In this document: piece after piece, positions 50,080-60,500 of the stretch
Position numbering within the stretch: the first letter of the stretch is position 1
Layout: the number at the start of each line of letters is the position of its first letter
From: Micavibrio_B sp964633355
GTDB taxonomy: Bacteria > Pseudomonadota > Alphaproteobacteria > Micavibrionales > Micavibrionaceae
Reading direction: 5' to 3'
Length of the DNA stretch: 64,000 nucleotides
NCBI GenBank assembly: GCA_964633355.1
Contig: CAZWGO010000006.1
Coordinates: 1 to 64,000 of the forward strand
The notes under the pieces: generated by a model
Database searches by the model: none
What the model was told of the DNA's origin: nothing
What the model saw: the letters and a program-made list of their open reading frames with translations, nothing else
Position numbers and translations under genes: made by a program

Positions 50080-50795
50080 TGACTATCGACTGGCAGATCG
50101 AGGTTTTTGAAACTCTGCCAAGTACCATGGATGTTTTGCGCGAGCGTGCTGAAACTGGCGCAGTCGAAGGTCTGGTTGTTCAGACCTTCGACCAAACGAA
50201 TGGTATCGGGCGGCATGGCAATGTCTGGACCGGATTATCAGGTAATATCTTTTCTTCTATTTTAATTCGCAATATAGATTTAAAGGATGTCGGGCATTAT
50301 TCTTTCGTAATAGCTATTGCACTGGCCGAAGCGACCATCCCTTTACTTAAAAGCGGTCATCGTTATATGCATAAATGGCCCAATGACGGGATGATCGATG
50401 GGCAGAAGTTTGCCGGAATTTTGCTGCAAACTGGTGGAGATTTTCTCAATATTGGTGTCGGCATCAATCTGGCCTCTGCGCCGGACGGCAAGGTTGCTTT
50501 AAATGACAAGACCTTCGAGAAGCAAGACAGGGATATTTTTCTACGCCGGTTTCTTGAAAAGCTAGGGGCGGCAATTGAATTATACCGTGGGCAGGGATTT
50601 GCGCCGATCCGCAGCAAATGGCTCGAAAACGCCCAAGGGCTTGAAATGCCTATTCAGGCACGGCTTCCGGACGAGACCTTGACGGGTATTTTCAAAGGGC
50701 TGGACGAGAGCGGGGCGTTGATACTAGGGCTGGATAATGGCGGGCAAAGAGTGATACATTCCGGCGAAGTATTTTTTGGAAAAGATATAAGATAA
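50079..50795 (+). CDS. birA: Biotin--[acetyl-CoA carboxylase] ligase
   Basis: A 238-residue biotin protein ligase that attaches biotin to the carrier protein of acetyl-CoA carboxylase. The biotin/ATP loop reads NGIGRHGNVWTG (an Ile replaces one Arg of the usual GRGR), and KWPNDGMIDGQKFAGIL is the conserved core. There is no DNA-binding domain, so it is a monofunctional enzyme. It overlaps nuoN and coaX by one base each. Confidence 0.92.
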   Translation: MTIDWQIEVFETLPSTMDVLRERAETGAVEGLVVQTFDQTNGIGRHGNVWTGLSGNIFSSILIRNIDLKDVGHYSFVIAIALAEATIPLLKSGHRYMHKWPNDGMIDGQKFAGILLQTGGDFLNIGVGINLASAPDGKVALNDKTFEKQDRDIFLRRFLEKLGAAIELYRGQGFAPIRSKWLENAQGLEMPIQARLPDETLTGIFKGLDESGALILGLDNGGQRVIHSGEVFFGKDIR

Positions 50796-51568
50796 TGCTG
50801 CTTGCCATCGACGCTGGAAACACAGATATCAAATTCGCCGTATTCGACGGCAAGAAAAGTAAGGCTATCTGGCGCATCAAAACCGATGCAGCCCGGACAT
50901 CCGACGAATATGTCGTCTTTTTGGCCAAATTATTCGAACTTTCAAAACTGAAATTTTCAGACATTAAAGATTGTATCGTCAGCTCGGTCGTACCGGATGC
51001 AAATTTCCAATTACGTCTGATGTGTCACTCGGCATTTAAAATACGCCCGAGTTTTCTTGGGAAGGAAATCAAGAAATTCGATTTGAAGATAAGGCTGGAT
51101 AAGCCGGAAGAAATCGGCGCCGACCGGATCGCCAATGCGGTGAGTGCCAAAACTTATTATCAGGCACCGGCCATTGTGGTCGGTTTTGGGACAGCTACGA
51201 CATTCGATGTCATTGACAAAGATGGCGCGTATTGCGGCGGAGCGATTGCGCCGGGCGTGAACCTGTCATTAAACGCTTTACACATGGCTGCTGCAAAATT
51301 GCCGAAGGTCAGTATCAGCCGACCTGATTTAGCTATTGGTACCAACACGATCAGCGCCATGCAATCAGGAATTTACTGGGGCTATGTATCGTTGGCGTCT
51401 GGTATGATCGAACGATTGAAAGCGGAGATCAAAGGCAAACCGATTGTGATTGCCACTGGCGGTCTTGCCCCGTTATTCAGGGGCGATATCCCCCTTATTG
51501 ATAAAACAGACGAGGATTTGACTCTGAAAGGTCTTCTTGCCATTTATATGCGTTATAAGCAGAAATAA
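50795..51568 (+). CDS. coaX: Type III pantothenate kinase
   Basis: A 257-residue ASKHA-fold kinase for the first step of coenzyme A synthesis. DAGNTDIKFAVFD is the phosphate loop, followed by IGADRIANAV, GFGTATTFDVID and GGAIAPG. It is part of the birA-coaX-rnj run conserved after nuoN in many alphaproteobacteria. Confidence 0.94.
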   Translation: MLLAIDAGNTDIKFAVFDGKKSKAIWRIKTDAARTSDEYVVFLAKLFELSKLKFSDIKDCIVSSVVPDANFQLRLMCHSAFKIRPSFLGKEIKKFDLKIRLDKPEEIGADRIANAVSAKTYYQAPAIVVGFGTATTFDVIDKDGAYCGGAIAPGVNLSLNALHMAAAKLPKVSISRPDLAIGTNTISAMQSGIYWGYVSLASGMIERLKAEIKGKPIVIATGGLAPLFRGDIPLIDKTDEDLTLKGLLAIYMRYKQK

Positions 51569-51571
51569 GAA

Positions 51572-53245
51572 ATGAAGAAAAAAATAGAAAATTATAATGA
51601 AGGATTTCACTTCCTGCCGCTCGGCGGATCGGAAGAATTCGGTGTCAATTTTAATTTATATGCCTGCGATGGAAAATGGTTGGCGTTCGATTGCGGTATC
51701 GGCTTTGCCGACCATCGGTATCCGAATGTCGATATCCTGTTGCCGGATCCTGAATTCATCGAAGCGCGCCGCGATGATTTACTGGCTCTCGTTATTACGC
51801 ATGCGCATGAAGACCATATTGGTGCCGTGCCGTATCTATGGCCGCGTTTAAAATGTCCTATTTACTGTACGCCTTTTACGGCCAGTATTTTGCGCGACAA
51901 ATTCAACGATTATCCGGATTGCAAGAAGGCGCAAATTATCGAGATCAAGGATAATAGCCAATTGGAAATAGGTCCGTTTCATCTGCATTTCCATCAGGTG
52001 ACGCACTCTATCCCGCAAGCAGTTGCAACGGTTATTGAAACCTCGTATGGTCGCGTCTTTCATAGCGGTGACTGGAATCTCGATCCTCATCCTGTGCTTG
52101 ATAAACCGATTGATCCTGAAACGTTCAAGGCTATCGGTGATAAAGGCATTCTGGCTTATGTCGGCGATTCTACGAATGCGCCGGTGCCGGGCAGAAGCGG
52201 CAGTGAGATCGATGTTGAAAAAGGACTCGTTTCTGTTTTCAAGAATTGCAATGGACGTATCGCAATCACGATCTTCGCCTCTAATATCGCGCGTATCAAT
52301 AGCATCGTAAAAGCTGCGAAAGCATCGGGCCGCAGCACATGCATTATGGGCCGATCGCTCCACCGCATGACATCGGCGGCGAAAACCAACGGCTATTTAA
52401 AAGACATCGATCAATTCGTGTCGGAAGACGATCTTGGTTATATCCCGACAGATAATGTCGTAATGATTGTCACAGGATCGCAAGGCGAGTCGATGGCGGC
52501 GCTTGCCAGAATGGCGCGTGGTGAATGGCCGAAGATCAAACTCGGCGCAGGTGATACGGTTATTTTCTCATCTCGTGCCATTCCGGGAAATGAAAAAGAA
52601 ATCAACGATGTCAAAAATAATCTGACCGCCTCAAAAGTGCGTATTATCGATCCGGATAATGCCAGCCATAAAATTCATGTCTCTGGTCACCCTTATGCAG
52701 ATGAAGTGCGGGATATGTTGTCATGGATCAAACCTCAGCATGTTATTCCGGTTCACGGTGAACGTGTCATGCTGGAGGCGCAAGCTGAAATTGCACGAAG
52801 TCTGGGCGCTGAAACGATCATTCCAACAAATGGCGCAGTTATCAAACTTGGCCCCGGTCCGGTCAAAGTCATTGATCACGTCAAAACAGGATTACTGGCC
52901 GTCGAGCCGAACCGCATCGTCAGGTCAGATCACAAGGGGATTACCGAGCGCCGGAAATTACAGTTCAGCGGCGCCGTTCATATTTCTTTGGCGATGAATT
53001 CCAAATTCGACTTAATCATGGAGCCGCAGATCACTTTAATCGGCCTCATCGATCATGACAGCGCCGAAAAACAGTTGATCGGTGAAGTTCGTCAAGAGGT
53101 CGAAGACGCGATTTACGATCTCAAAAACGAGAATATTTTTGATATCAAGAAGCACGAGGAAGAGATCAGAATTTCTGTACGCCGGATGGTAAACCAGATT
53201 TTAGGAATAAAACCAAAGGTTTCTGTTCATATCTTAAAGGTTTAA
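51572..53245 (+). CDS. rnj: Ribonuclease J
   Basis: A 557-residue MBL/beta-CASP ribonuclease with 5'-3' exo- and endonuclease activity in RNA maturation and decay. The metal motif THAHEDHIGAVPYLW is at 76-90, with HSGDWNLDP, GDSTNAPVPGRSGSE and the beta-CASP HVSGHP. The C-terminal domain mediates dimerisation. It abuts the next gene directly. Confidence 0.93.
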   Translation: MKKKIENYNEGFHFLPLGGSEEFGVNFNLYACDGKWLAFDCGIGFADHRYPNVDILLPDPEFIEARRDDLLALVITHAHEDHIGAVPYLWPRLKCPIYCTPFTASILRDKFNDYPDCKKAQIIEIKDNSQLEIGPFHLHFHQVTHSIPQAVATVIETSYGRVFHSGDWNLDPHPVLDKPIDPETFKAIGDKGILAYVGDSTNAPVPGRSGSEIDVEKGLVSVFKNCNGRIAITIFASNIARINSIVKAAKASGRSTCIMGRSLHRMTSAAKTNGYLKDIDQFVSEDDLGYIPTDNVVMIVTGSQGESMAALARMARGEWPKIKLGAGDTVIFSSRAIPGNEKEINDVKNNLTASKVRIIDPDNASHKIHVSGHPYADEVRDMLSWIKPQHVIPVHGERVMLEAQAEIARSLGAETIIPTNGAVIKLGPGPVKVIDHVKTGLLAVEPNRIVRSDHKGITERRKLQFSGAVHISLAMNSKFDLIMEPQITLIGLIDHDSAEKQLIGEVRQEVEDAIYDLKNENIFDIKKHEEEIRISVRRMVNQILGIKPKVSVHILKV

Positions 53246-53515
53246 ATGACTTTAGTTCAGGCAATTGTTACTTTTACGTTGATCTGGTGGACCTTCTTAT
53301 TCTGTGTCCTGCCATGGGGGAATACGCCTTCCGAAGATCCGATGGCAGGCGAAACCGGTAATGTACCGGCAAAACCACGTCTGGGATTAAAATTCCTAAC
53401 TACTACAGGGCTTTCCGTGGTTATCTTTCTGATCGTTTATGGACTTATAGAGGCGAATGTCCTAGATTTTTATGCAATGGCCCAGAACATGGAAAAGCAG
53501 GACGGTTTAAGATGA
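53246..53515 (+). CDS. DUF1467 family membrane protein
   Basis: An 89-residue protein with two membrane helices (about 6-25 and 55-72). The motif WWTFLFCVLPWG near residue 14 is typical of this alphaproteobacterial family of unknown function, which often lies between RNase J and proS. Its ATG follows the rnj stop directly (TAAATG). Confidence 0.85.
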   Translation: MTLVQAIVTFTLIWWTFLFCVLPWGNTPSEDPMAGETGNVPAKPRLGLKFLTTTGLSVVIFLIVYGLIEANVLDFYAMAQNMEKQDGLR

Positions 53516-54030
53516 AAAAATTTATATACATAATTTCAGCATTGGTTTCTTTTTCAGGAATAGCTCAAGCTGCCGATCAAACGGACGGTATCAGCTCATC
53601 GATTGCGGTCGAGCGCATTATTTGCAAACCCGCCATGGTTCATACACCGTCAAGCGATGTTGCCTATCAAGGCGGCGTAGATGTGAACGGTAACGCGGTG
53701 GCTCCGGCTGATGTGAATTCCGCGCCGCAGATCATTTCATCGACATATACTGAAGTTCCATTGAACATCGATCTCGCCAAAAAATTGAGCCTCGCGCAGC
53801 CTGCCGTGATGGAAAGCAATTTCGGCAATCTGAAAGTTTATAATGATGGCCGCGTTCTTTATAACGGTCAGGATATTACAGGTAACGTCAATTCGTTATG
53901 CGGCAGGACGGGCGAGGCTGCCGTGCCGGCCAATGTTCCGGTGCCACCTCGAAACGTCAATGTGATGTCGACACCGGAGGTTCCAATGCCGGGAAGTGCT
54001 GCGCCATCTGCCACGACAACCGCCCGCTAA
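53512..54030 (+). CDS. Exported protein of unknown function
   Basis: A 172-residue protein with a signal peptide (about 1-20, ending AQA). The mature domain has two cysteines (RIICKPAM and NSLCGRTG), followed by a Pro/Ala/Val-rich disordered tail. It overlaps the DUF1467 gene by four bases (ATGA), so it is coupled to it. No family recognised. Confidence 0.65.
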   Translation: MKKFIYIISALVSFSGIAQAADQTDGISSSIAVERIICKPAMVHTPSSDVAYQGGVDVNGNAVAPADVNSAPQIISSTYTEVPLNIDLAKKLSLAQPAVMESNFGNLKVYNDGRVLYNGQDITGNVNSLCGRTGEAAVPANVPVPPRNVNVMSTPEVPMPGSAAPSATTTAR

Positions 54031-54058
54031 TACTAAACTTCTAATAGGACTAATAACT

Positions 54059-55543
54059 ATGAATCAGCCAAATCAGGCTCAAAAAGCGCACGGAAAAAAT
54101 TCCAAGTCTGCGATTTCACCGACACGCGAAGAAAACTTTCCCGAATGGTATCAGGAAGTCGTCAAGGTTGCAGACCTTGCCGAGAATTCACCGACACGCG
54201 GATCGATGATTATCAAGCCTAACGGTTACGCACTTTGGGAAAATATCCAGCGGGCGCTTGATGATTTAATTAAGGCAGAAGGCGTTCAGAACGCTTATTT
54301 CCCGTTGCTCATTCCTTTGAGCTTTATCGCGAAAGAAGCCGAGCATATAGACGGTTTTGCCAAGGAATGCGCCGTTGTCACGCATCATCGTTTAGAAGCC
54401 GGGCCGGATGGGAAGCTTATTCCTGCACCGGATTCCAAGCTTGAAGAACCTTTCGTTATTCGCCCGACATCGGAAACGATCATCGGTGATGCCATGGCAA
54501 GATGGACGCAGAGTTATCGTGATCTGCCATTGCTGCTTAATCAATGGGCCAATGTTATGCGGTGGGAAATGCGCACGCGTCTTTTCCTGCGCACGTCTGA
54601 ATTTCTCTGGCAGGAAGGGCATAACGCGTTTGAAACAGCGGAGGAGTCCAATGCCGATGCGCGCAAGATGCTTGAAGTTTATAACGATCTCTACGAAAAC
54701 TGGTTTGCGATACCAGGTTTCAAGGGCGAGAAAACACCGGAAGAGCGTTTCCCAGGGGCGGTCAATACTTACACGATTGAGGCAATGATGCAGGATGGAA
54801 AATCCTTGCAAGCCTGCACGTCTCACGATCTTGGTCAGACATTCTCCAAATCCTGTAATATCAAATTTCAGGGCCGTGACGGTAAAGAGCAATTAGCCTG
54901 GACGACATCATGGGGATTATCGACCCGTTCTATCGGTGGTCTGATTATGACCCATGGCGATGACGACGGTTTAATTATGCCGCCCAAACTCGCGCCGACG
55001 CAAGTTATGATCCTGCCGATCATCAAAGACGAAAGCAGCGCAGGTCCTGTTCTGGAATATGCCCAAACTTTGGCCAAGCGCCTAAAGGAAATTGGTGTTC
55101 GTGCGAAGGTCGATACATCCGATGCAAGAGCGCCGGATAAAATGTGGGATGCGATTAAAAAAGGCGTGCCTGTTCGTGTTGAGATCGGCGCACGGGAAGT
55201 CGAGCAAAATTCACTCACTTTCGTCCGCCGCGATATCGGGCGCGACTCAAAGGAATCCTGCTCTCCGGATGAATTCATCGCGCGTGTTCAGGGTGTTTTA
55301 AATCAGAGCCATAACTATCTTTACAAACGCGCTTATGATTTCACGCGTTCAAAAGTCAAAGAAACAAAGACGCTGGCCGAGATTCAGGAATTCTTCAAAT
55401 CCGAAATCGGTTTTGCCAAAGCGCCGGTTTCAATTTTGACGGATGCAGCTTATGAAGCTGTTCGAAAAGAATATTCATTGTCTTCTCGCTGCCTGCCGTT
55501 TGAGGACGAGGGCCAGACTGTGTTGATTGGTAAATCCTACTGA
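54059..55543 (+). CDS. proS: Prolyl-tRNA synthetase, archaeal/eukaryotic-like type
   Basis: A 494-residue class II synthetase. RPTSETIIGDAMARW, LLLNQWANVMRWEMRT, FLRTSEFLWQEGHNAF and TSWGLSTRSIGGLIMTHGDD match the archaeal/eukaryotic ProRS group rather than the short bacterial type usual in alphaproteobacteria. The C-terminus ends in GKSY, like the GRSY end of that group, whose terminal Tyr reaches the active site; the zinc cysteines of the archaeal C-terminal domain are not seen. There is no INS editing domain. The start at 54059 is supported by AGGA nine bases upstream. Confidence 0.92.
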   Translation: MNQPNQAQKAHGKNSKSAISPTREENFPEWYQEVVKVADLAENSPTRGSMIIKPNGYALWENIQRALDDLIKAEGVQNAYFPLLIPLSFIAKEAEHIDGFAKECAVVTHHRLEAGPDGKLIPAPDSKLEEPFVIRPTSETIIGDAMARWTQSYRDLPLLLNQWANVMRWEMRTRLFLRTSEFLWQEGHNAFETAEESNADARKMLEVYNDLYENWFAIPGFKGEKTPEERFPGAVNTYTIEAMMQDGKSLQACTSHDLGQTFSKSCNIKFQGRDGKEQLAWTTSWGLSTRSIGGLIMTHGDDDGLIMPPKLAPTQVMILPIIKDESSAGPVLEYAQTLAKRLKEIGVRAKVDTSDARAPDKMWDAIKKGVPVRVEIGAREVEQNSLTFVRRDIGRDSKESCSPDEFIARVQGVLNQSHNYLYKRAYDFTRSKVKETKTLAEIQEFFKSEIGFAKAPVSILTDAAYEAVRKEYSLSSRCLPFEDEGQTVLIGKSY

Positions 55544-56787
55544 TGTTTTCTCCTTTTGAAAGAATGATGGCCTTTAGATATCTTCGCGCACGCAAGGCTG
55601 AAGGTTTTGTTTCCGTTATCGCCGGATTTTCGTTTATGGGCATTATGCTTGGCGTGGCGACACTTATTATTGTTATGTCGGTGATGAACGGTTTTCGCTC
55701 TGAACTGATCGGTCGCATTTTAGGGCTGAACGGTCATATCAGCGTTTATGTACCGGGCAGCTCTTTGAGCGGATACGAGCCTGTCGAGCAAGACATCAAA
55801 CAGATAAATGGCGTTGTTTCAGTTTCGCCTGTCGTTGAGAGCCAGGTTTTGATTACGGCGAACGGGCAGGCAACAGGCGCGATTGCCCGCGGCTTTACGC
55901 AGGAATACATGAAGACCAAGCCCGTGCTGGCCAATTCATTCGAAAAAGGAAATATTCGCGACTTTCAAGGTAATGTCATTGCCGTCGGCGTCAAGATGGC
56001 GGAGCGCTTGAACCTTAGCGTGGGTTCGCAAATCACATTAATGGCTCCGAAAGGCCGCAGCGGTCCGTTTGGTACAATTCCGCGAAGCCTGTCTTATACA
56101 GTCGTGGCCGTTTTCGATGTCGGCATGCATGAATATAACAGCGGCTATGTTTTTATGCCGCTTGATACGGCGCAAACATTCTTTCAGCTATCACCTGACA
56201 CAGTTTCCATGCTTGAAGTCATGGGCAAAAGTCCGGAAGAAGTCGATGTTCTGAAACAAAAATTACAATTAATCGTCAAGGACCGCGCCGAGGTTTATGA
56301 TTGGCGCGATTCAAATGCTAGTTTTATGAACGCTGTTCAGGTAGAGCGAAATGTCATGTTCCTCATCCTGACGCTCATTATCGTCGTCGCGGCGTTTAAT
56401 ATTATTTCTTCGATGATCATGCTGGTCAAAGACAAGGGCAGGGATATCGCGATTATGCGCACCATGGGCGCGGACAGGTCCAGCATGATGAAAATCTTTA
56501 TGCTGACCGGCGCCAGTGTTGGTATCGGCGGCACAGCGACCGGCGCTATTTTAGGGACTTTGTTCGCCGTCAATATCGAAAGCATTCGGCAGTGGATTCA
56601 GAATATGACCGATACTGAATTATTTTCGGCGGAAATCTATTTCCTCTCAAAACTTCCGGCGGAAGTGAAATGGGATGAAGTCAGCGTGATTGTCGGTATG
56701 GCCATTGTTATTTCTATTGCGGCGACTTTATATCCGGCATGGCGCGCGGCAAAACTCGATCCTGTAGAGGCGCTTCGTTATGAGTAA
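55543..56787 (+). CDS. lolC: Lipoprotein-releasing ABC permease LolC/LolE
   Basis: A 414-residue inner-membrane protein with four helices and a large periplasmic domain between helices 1 and 2. MMAFRYLRARKAEGFVSVI and the C-terminal AWRAAKLDPVEALRYE are diagnostic. With LolD it releases lipoproteins to LolA. A single LolC/E-type gene is present here, so the complex is probably a LolF-like homodimer. One-base overlap with proS. Confidence 0.92.
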   Translation: MFSPFERMMAFRYLRARKAEGFVSVIAGFSFMGIMLGVATLIIVMSVMNGFRSELIGRILGLNGHISVYVPGSSLSGYEPVEQDIKQINGVVSVSPVVESQVLITANGQATGAIARGFTQEYMKTKPVLANSFEKGNIRDFQGNVIAVGVKMAERLNLSVGSQITLMAPKGRSGPFGTIPRSLSYTVVAVFDVGMHEYNSGYVFMPLDTAQTFFQLSPDTVSMLEVMGKSPEEVDVLKQKLQLIVKDRAEVYDWRDSNASFMNAVQVERNVMFLILTLIIVVAAFNIISSMIMLVKDKGRDIAIMRTMGADRSSMMKIFMLTGASVGIGGTATGAILGTLFAVNIESIRQWIQNMTDTELFSAEIYFLSKLPAEVKWDEVSVIVGMAIVISIAATLYPAWRAAKLDPVEALRYE

Positions 56788-57460
56788 AATTCTTCTTGAA
56801 ACGCAAAATCTCGGTAAAACCTATCATCAGGGCGATGAAGATTTGCAGATTTTGCACGATATAAATCTTCAGATTAGGAGCGGCGAGATCGTTGCGCTTG
56901 TCGGGTCATCCGGAGCAGGAAAATCTACTTTACTGCAAATGATCGGCCTCCTCGATAAGCCGACGACGGGAAAAATATTCGTCAACGGCCATGATGTGTC
57001 GGATTTGAATGATGACAAACGCACGCTTCTGCGCCGCAAGTATCTAGGCTTTGTGTACCAATTCCACTATCTGCAGCCGGAATTCTCGGCTTTGGAAAAT
57101 GTCGTTATTCCGCAGATGATTAAAGAAGTATCAAAAAAAGAGGCCGAAGCACACGGGCGCGCTATGCTCGATCAAATGGGCCTGTCGCATCGTTACGATC
57201 ACCGTCCGGCGCGTTTGTCCGGTGGAGAGCAACAGCGCGTGGCGATTGCCCGCGCTCTGGCCAACGATCCAAAAATCCTGATGGCGGATGAGCCGACAGG
57301 AAACCTTGATCCGAAAACATCGGATGAGGTTTTTGAAATGCTGATCAAGCGTACTCGCGAAAAAGGTATCGGCGCGATTATCGCGACGCATAATATGGAG
57401 CTCGCCAAACGCATGGACCGTATTTTAGAGATCAAGGGCGGAGAGTTGAAAAGCCTGTAA
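56780..57460 (+). CDS. lolD: Lipoprotein-releasing ABC ATPase LolD
   Basis: A 226-residue ABC ATPase with Walker A GSSGAGKST (42-50), the Q-loop in FVYQFHYLQPEF, signature RLSGGEQQRVAIARAL and Walker B ILMADEPTGNLD. It powers the LolC-type permease, whose gene it overlaps by eight bases. Confidence 0.95.
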   Translation: MSKILLETQNLGKTYHQGDEDLQILHDINLQIRSGEIVALVGSSGAGKSTLLQMIGLLDKPTTGKIFVNGHDVSDLNDDKRTLLRRKYLGFVYQFHYLQPEFSALENVVIPQMIKEVSKKEAEAHGRAMLDQMGLSHRYDHRPARLSGGEQQRVAIARALANDPKILMADEPTGNLDPKTSDEVFEMLIKRTREKGIGAIIATHNMELAKRMDRILEIKGGELKSL

Positions 57461-57511
57461 AAGCATTTTCTTTCCTTGCTCTTACGGCTCTTAATTCTCT
57501 AAACTCACTTT

Positions 57512-60500
57512 ATGCCCGATACCCAATTTGTTCATCTTCACGTCCATTCCGCTTATTCTTTGGCGGAAGGTGCTTTGCAGGTCAAAGACCTGATCAAGAA
57601 GACGTATAAACTGAAAATGCCAGCAGTAGCAATTACCGATACATCGAACTTGTTCGGCGCGATGGAGTTTTCGTTGGAAGCCGCCAAGGCGGGCATCCAG
57701 CCAATCCTTGGTTGTCAGGTCAACGTCGGGACTGAAGATTGCCAGATCGTTTTACTGGTTCAATCCGAAGCCGGATATAAAAACCTCTCTGCGCTTATAT
57801 CGAAAGCCTATATTGAAGGCGATGGCAGCCGCAAACCGGTGATCGAATGGGCTGATCTCGAGGCAAAATCCGATGGATTGATTTGCCTGTCCGGTGCCTT
57901 GAAAGGGCCGATCGGCCATGCCTTGCTAGGCCGCCGGATCGAGGAAGCCGAGAATTTTGCAACGAAGTTAAAATCTATTTTTGGTGATCGCTTCTATATG
58001 GAGTTGCAGCGTCATGGCCAGCGTGATGAAGATGCGATTGAGAACGATGCCATCGAGTTGGCGTATAAATTCGATATTCCTTTGGTGGCAACGAATGATT
58101 GTTATTTCCCCGATGAGAGTTTTTATGACGCGCATGATGCGCTGCTCTGTATCGCTGAAGGTCGTTACGTTACCGAAGACAATCGCCGCCGTGTAACGAA
58201 AGAGCATTACTTTAAATCCGCCGAGGAGATGATCGATCTTTTCGAGGATATTCCCGAAGCGATTGCTAATACGGTCGTGATCGCAAAGCGTTGTCATTTC
58301 TTCCTGAAGACGGTTAAGCCTATTTTGCCACCATTCGAAAGCGATAGCGGACGCTCCGAATTGGATGAAATTAAGTTCCAGACCAAAGCGGGACTTCAAT
58401 ATCGTCTCGAAAATTTCGTCTTTACGCCGGAGATGTCGGAAGCCGAAAAGAAAGAAGTCGCAAAGCCTTATCAGGACCGTCTAGAGTTCGAGCTTAATAC
58501 CATTATCAATATGGGGTTTATCGGGTACTTCCTTATCGTTTCCGACTTTATCAAATGGGCAAAGAACCACAATATTCCGGTCGGACCGGGCAGGGGTTCT
58601 GGCGCGGGTTCCGTTGTTGCCTGGGCGCTTTCGATTACCGATTTGGACCCGTTGAAATACGGACTTCTGTTCGAGCGTTTTCTCAATCCTGAACGCGTAT
58701 CCATGCCGGATTTTGACGTAGACTTTTGCCAAGATCGGCGCGACGAAGTCATCGCCTATGTTCAGCAACGCTACGGGTATGATCGTGTCGCACAGATTAT
58801 CACCTTCGGTCAGTTAAAAGCCCGCGCGGTCGTCCGCGATGTCGGGCGCGTGCTGCAAATTCCCTATGGTCAGGTTGATCGCATTTCGAAGATGATACCG
58901 AACAATCCGGCCAATCCGGTCACGCTTGCCGAAGCGCTCGCCAATGATGCTGATTTCCGCGCCATGCGCGATGATGATACGGTTGACCGTTTGCTGACGA
59001 TTGCGCTTCAACTTGAAGGCCTCTACCGCCATGCCTCGACCCACGCTGCGGGTATCGTTATCGGCGACAGGCCTTTGCAAGAATTATCACCTTTATATCG
59101 TGATCCGAATTCCTCCATTCCGGCGACGCAATTCAACATGAAATATGTTGAATCAACAGGCCTTGTGAAATTCGACTTCCTTGGTTTGAAAACGCTCACT
59201 GTCATTCAAAAAGCGGTTGAGTTGATCAAGGACAAAGGCGTCGATGTCGAGATTTTACAAATCCCGATTGATGATGCGCCTTCTTATGAGATGATCGCCC
59301 GCGCTGAAAGTACCGGCGTGTTCCAGCTTGAAAGTTCGGGCATGCGCGACACGCTGCGCAAGATGCACCCGGACAGGCTCGAAGATATTATCGCTCTTGT
59401 GTCTTTGTATCGTCCGGGCCCGATGGATAATATTCCGCAATATTGTCTCGTCAAAGATGGCAAGGCCGAACCCGATTACCTGCACCCGAAACTTCAGCCG
59501 ATGCTGGAGGAAACGTACGGCATCATGGTTTATCAGGAACAGGTCATGCAGGCTGCACAGTTACTCGCGGGCTACACGCTCGGCGGTGCGGATTTACTTC
59601 GCCGCGCCATGGGTAAAAAAATCAAGGCCGAGATGGATGCGCAGAAAGCCTTGTTCGTCGAAGGTGCGGGAAAATTCTCAGACGTCAAACCCGAACGCGC
59701 GGAAATTATTTTCGAACAGATCGAAAAGTTCGCCGGTTATGGTTTTAACAAATCTCACGCCGCCGCTTATGCGCTGATTGCCTATCAAACGGCATGGCTG
59801 AAAGCCAATCACCCGCTGGAGTTTTTTGCCGCGTCGATGACGCTCGATATGGGCAATACGGACAAGCTGGCGATTTTCCGTCAAGCGATGGATCGTATGG
59901 AGCTGAAACTCCTGCTGCCTGATATCAATAAATCATTCGTGACATTTGCGGTTGAAGGTGAGGCGGTGCGTTATGCTCTGGCCGCGATCAAAGGCGTTGG
60001 CGAAAATGCGATTGCCAATATCATTGCCGAGCGTGAGAAAAACGGGCCGTATAAATCGCTGGAAGATTTCCTGAAACGGATCGACCCAAAGAACATCAAT
60101 AAAAAGCAATTTCAAAATCTGGCGGCGGCGGGCGCGTTTGAATCCATTCACCCGAGCCGGGCGCAATTATTCGAAGGCGCGGAAAAACTGATTCATTACG
60201 CGCAGGCTTTGGCGAATGAGCGCAATTCATCGCAGGCGAGTATGTTCGCTATGGAGCAAACGGTTGCCAGCGATCTGGCACAGCAGCATCTGCCCGATAT
60301 CCCTGAATGGGGACCTCTCGATAAACTGGCGCATGAATTCGACGCTTTGGGCTTTTATCTTTCCGCGCACCCGCTCGACAGTAAAGCGCGGCAGCTTGAA
60401 CGCCTCGGCATGATTTCCTACGCGGAGATAGAAGGCCATCTTCAGGGCAAGCCGATTGCGCGGATGCAAATGGCGGGAGTGCTTATTAAAAAGGTCGAAA

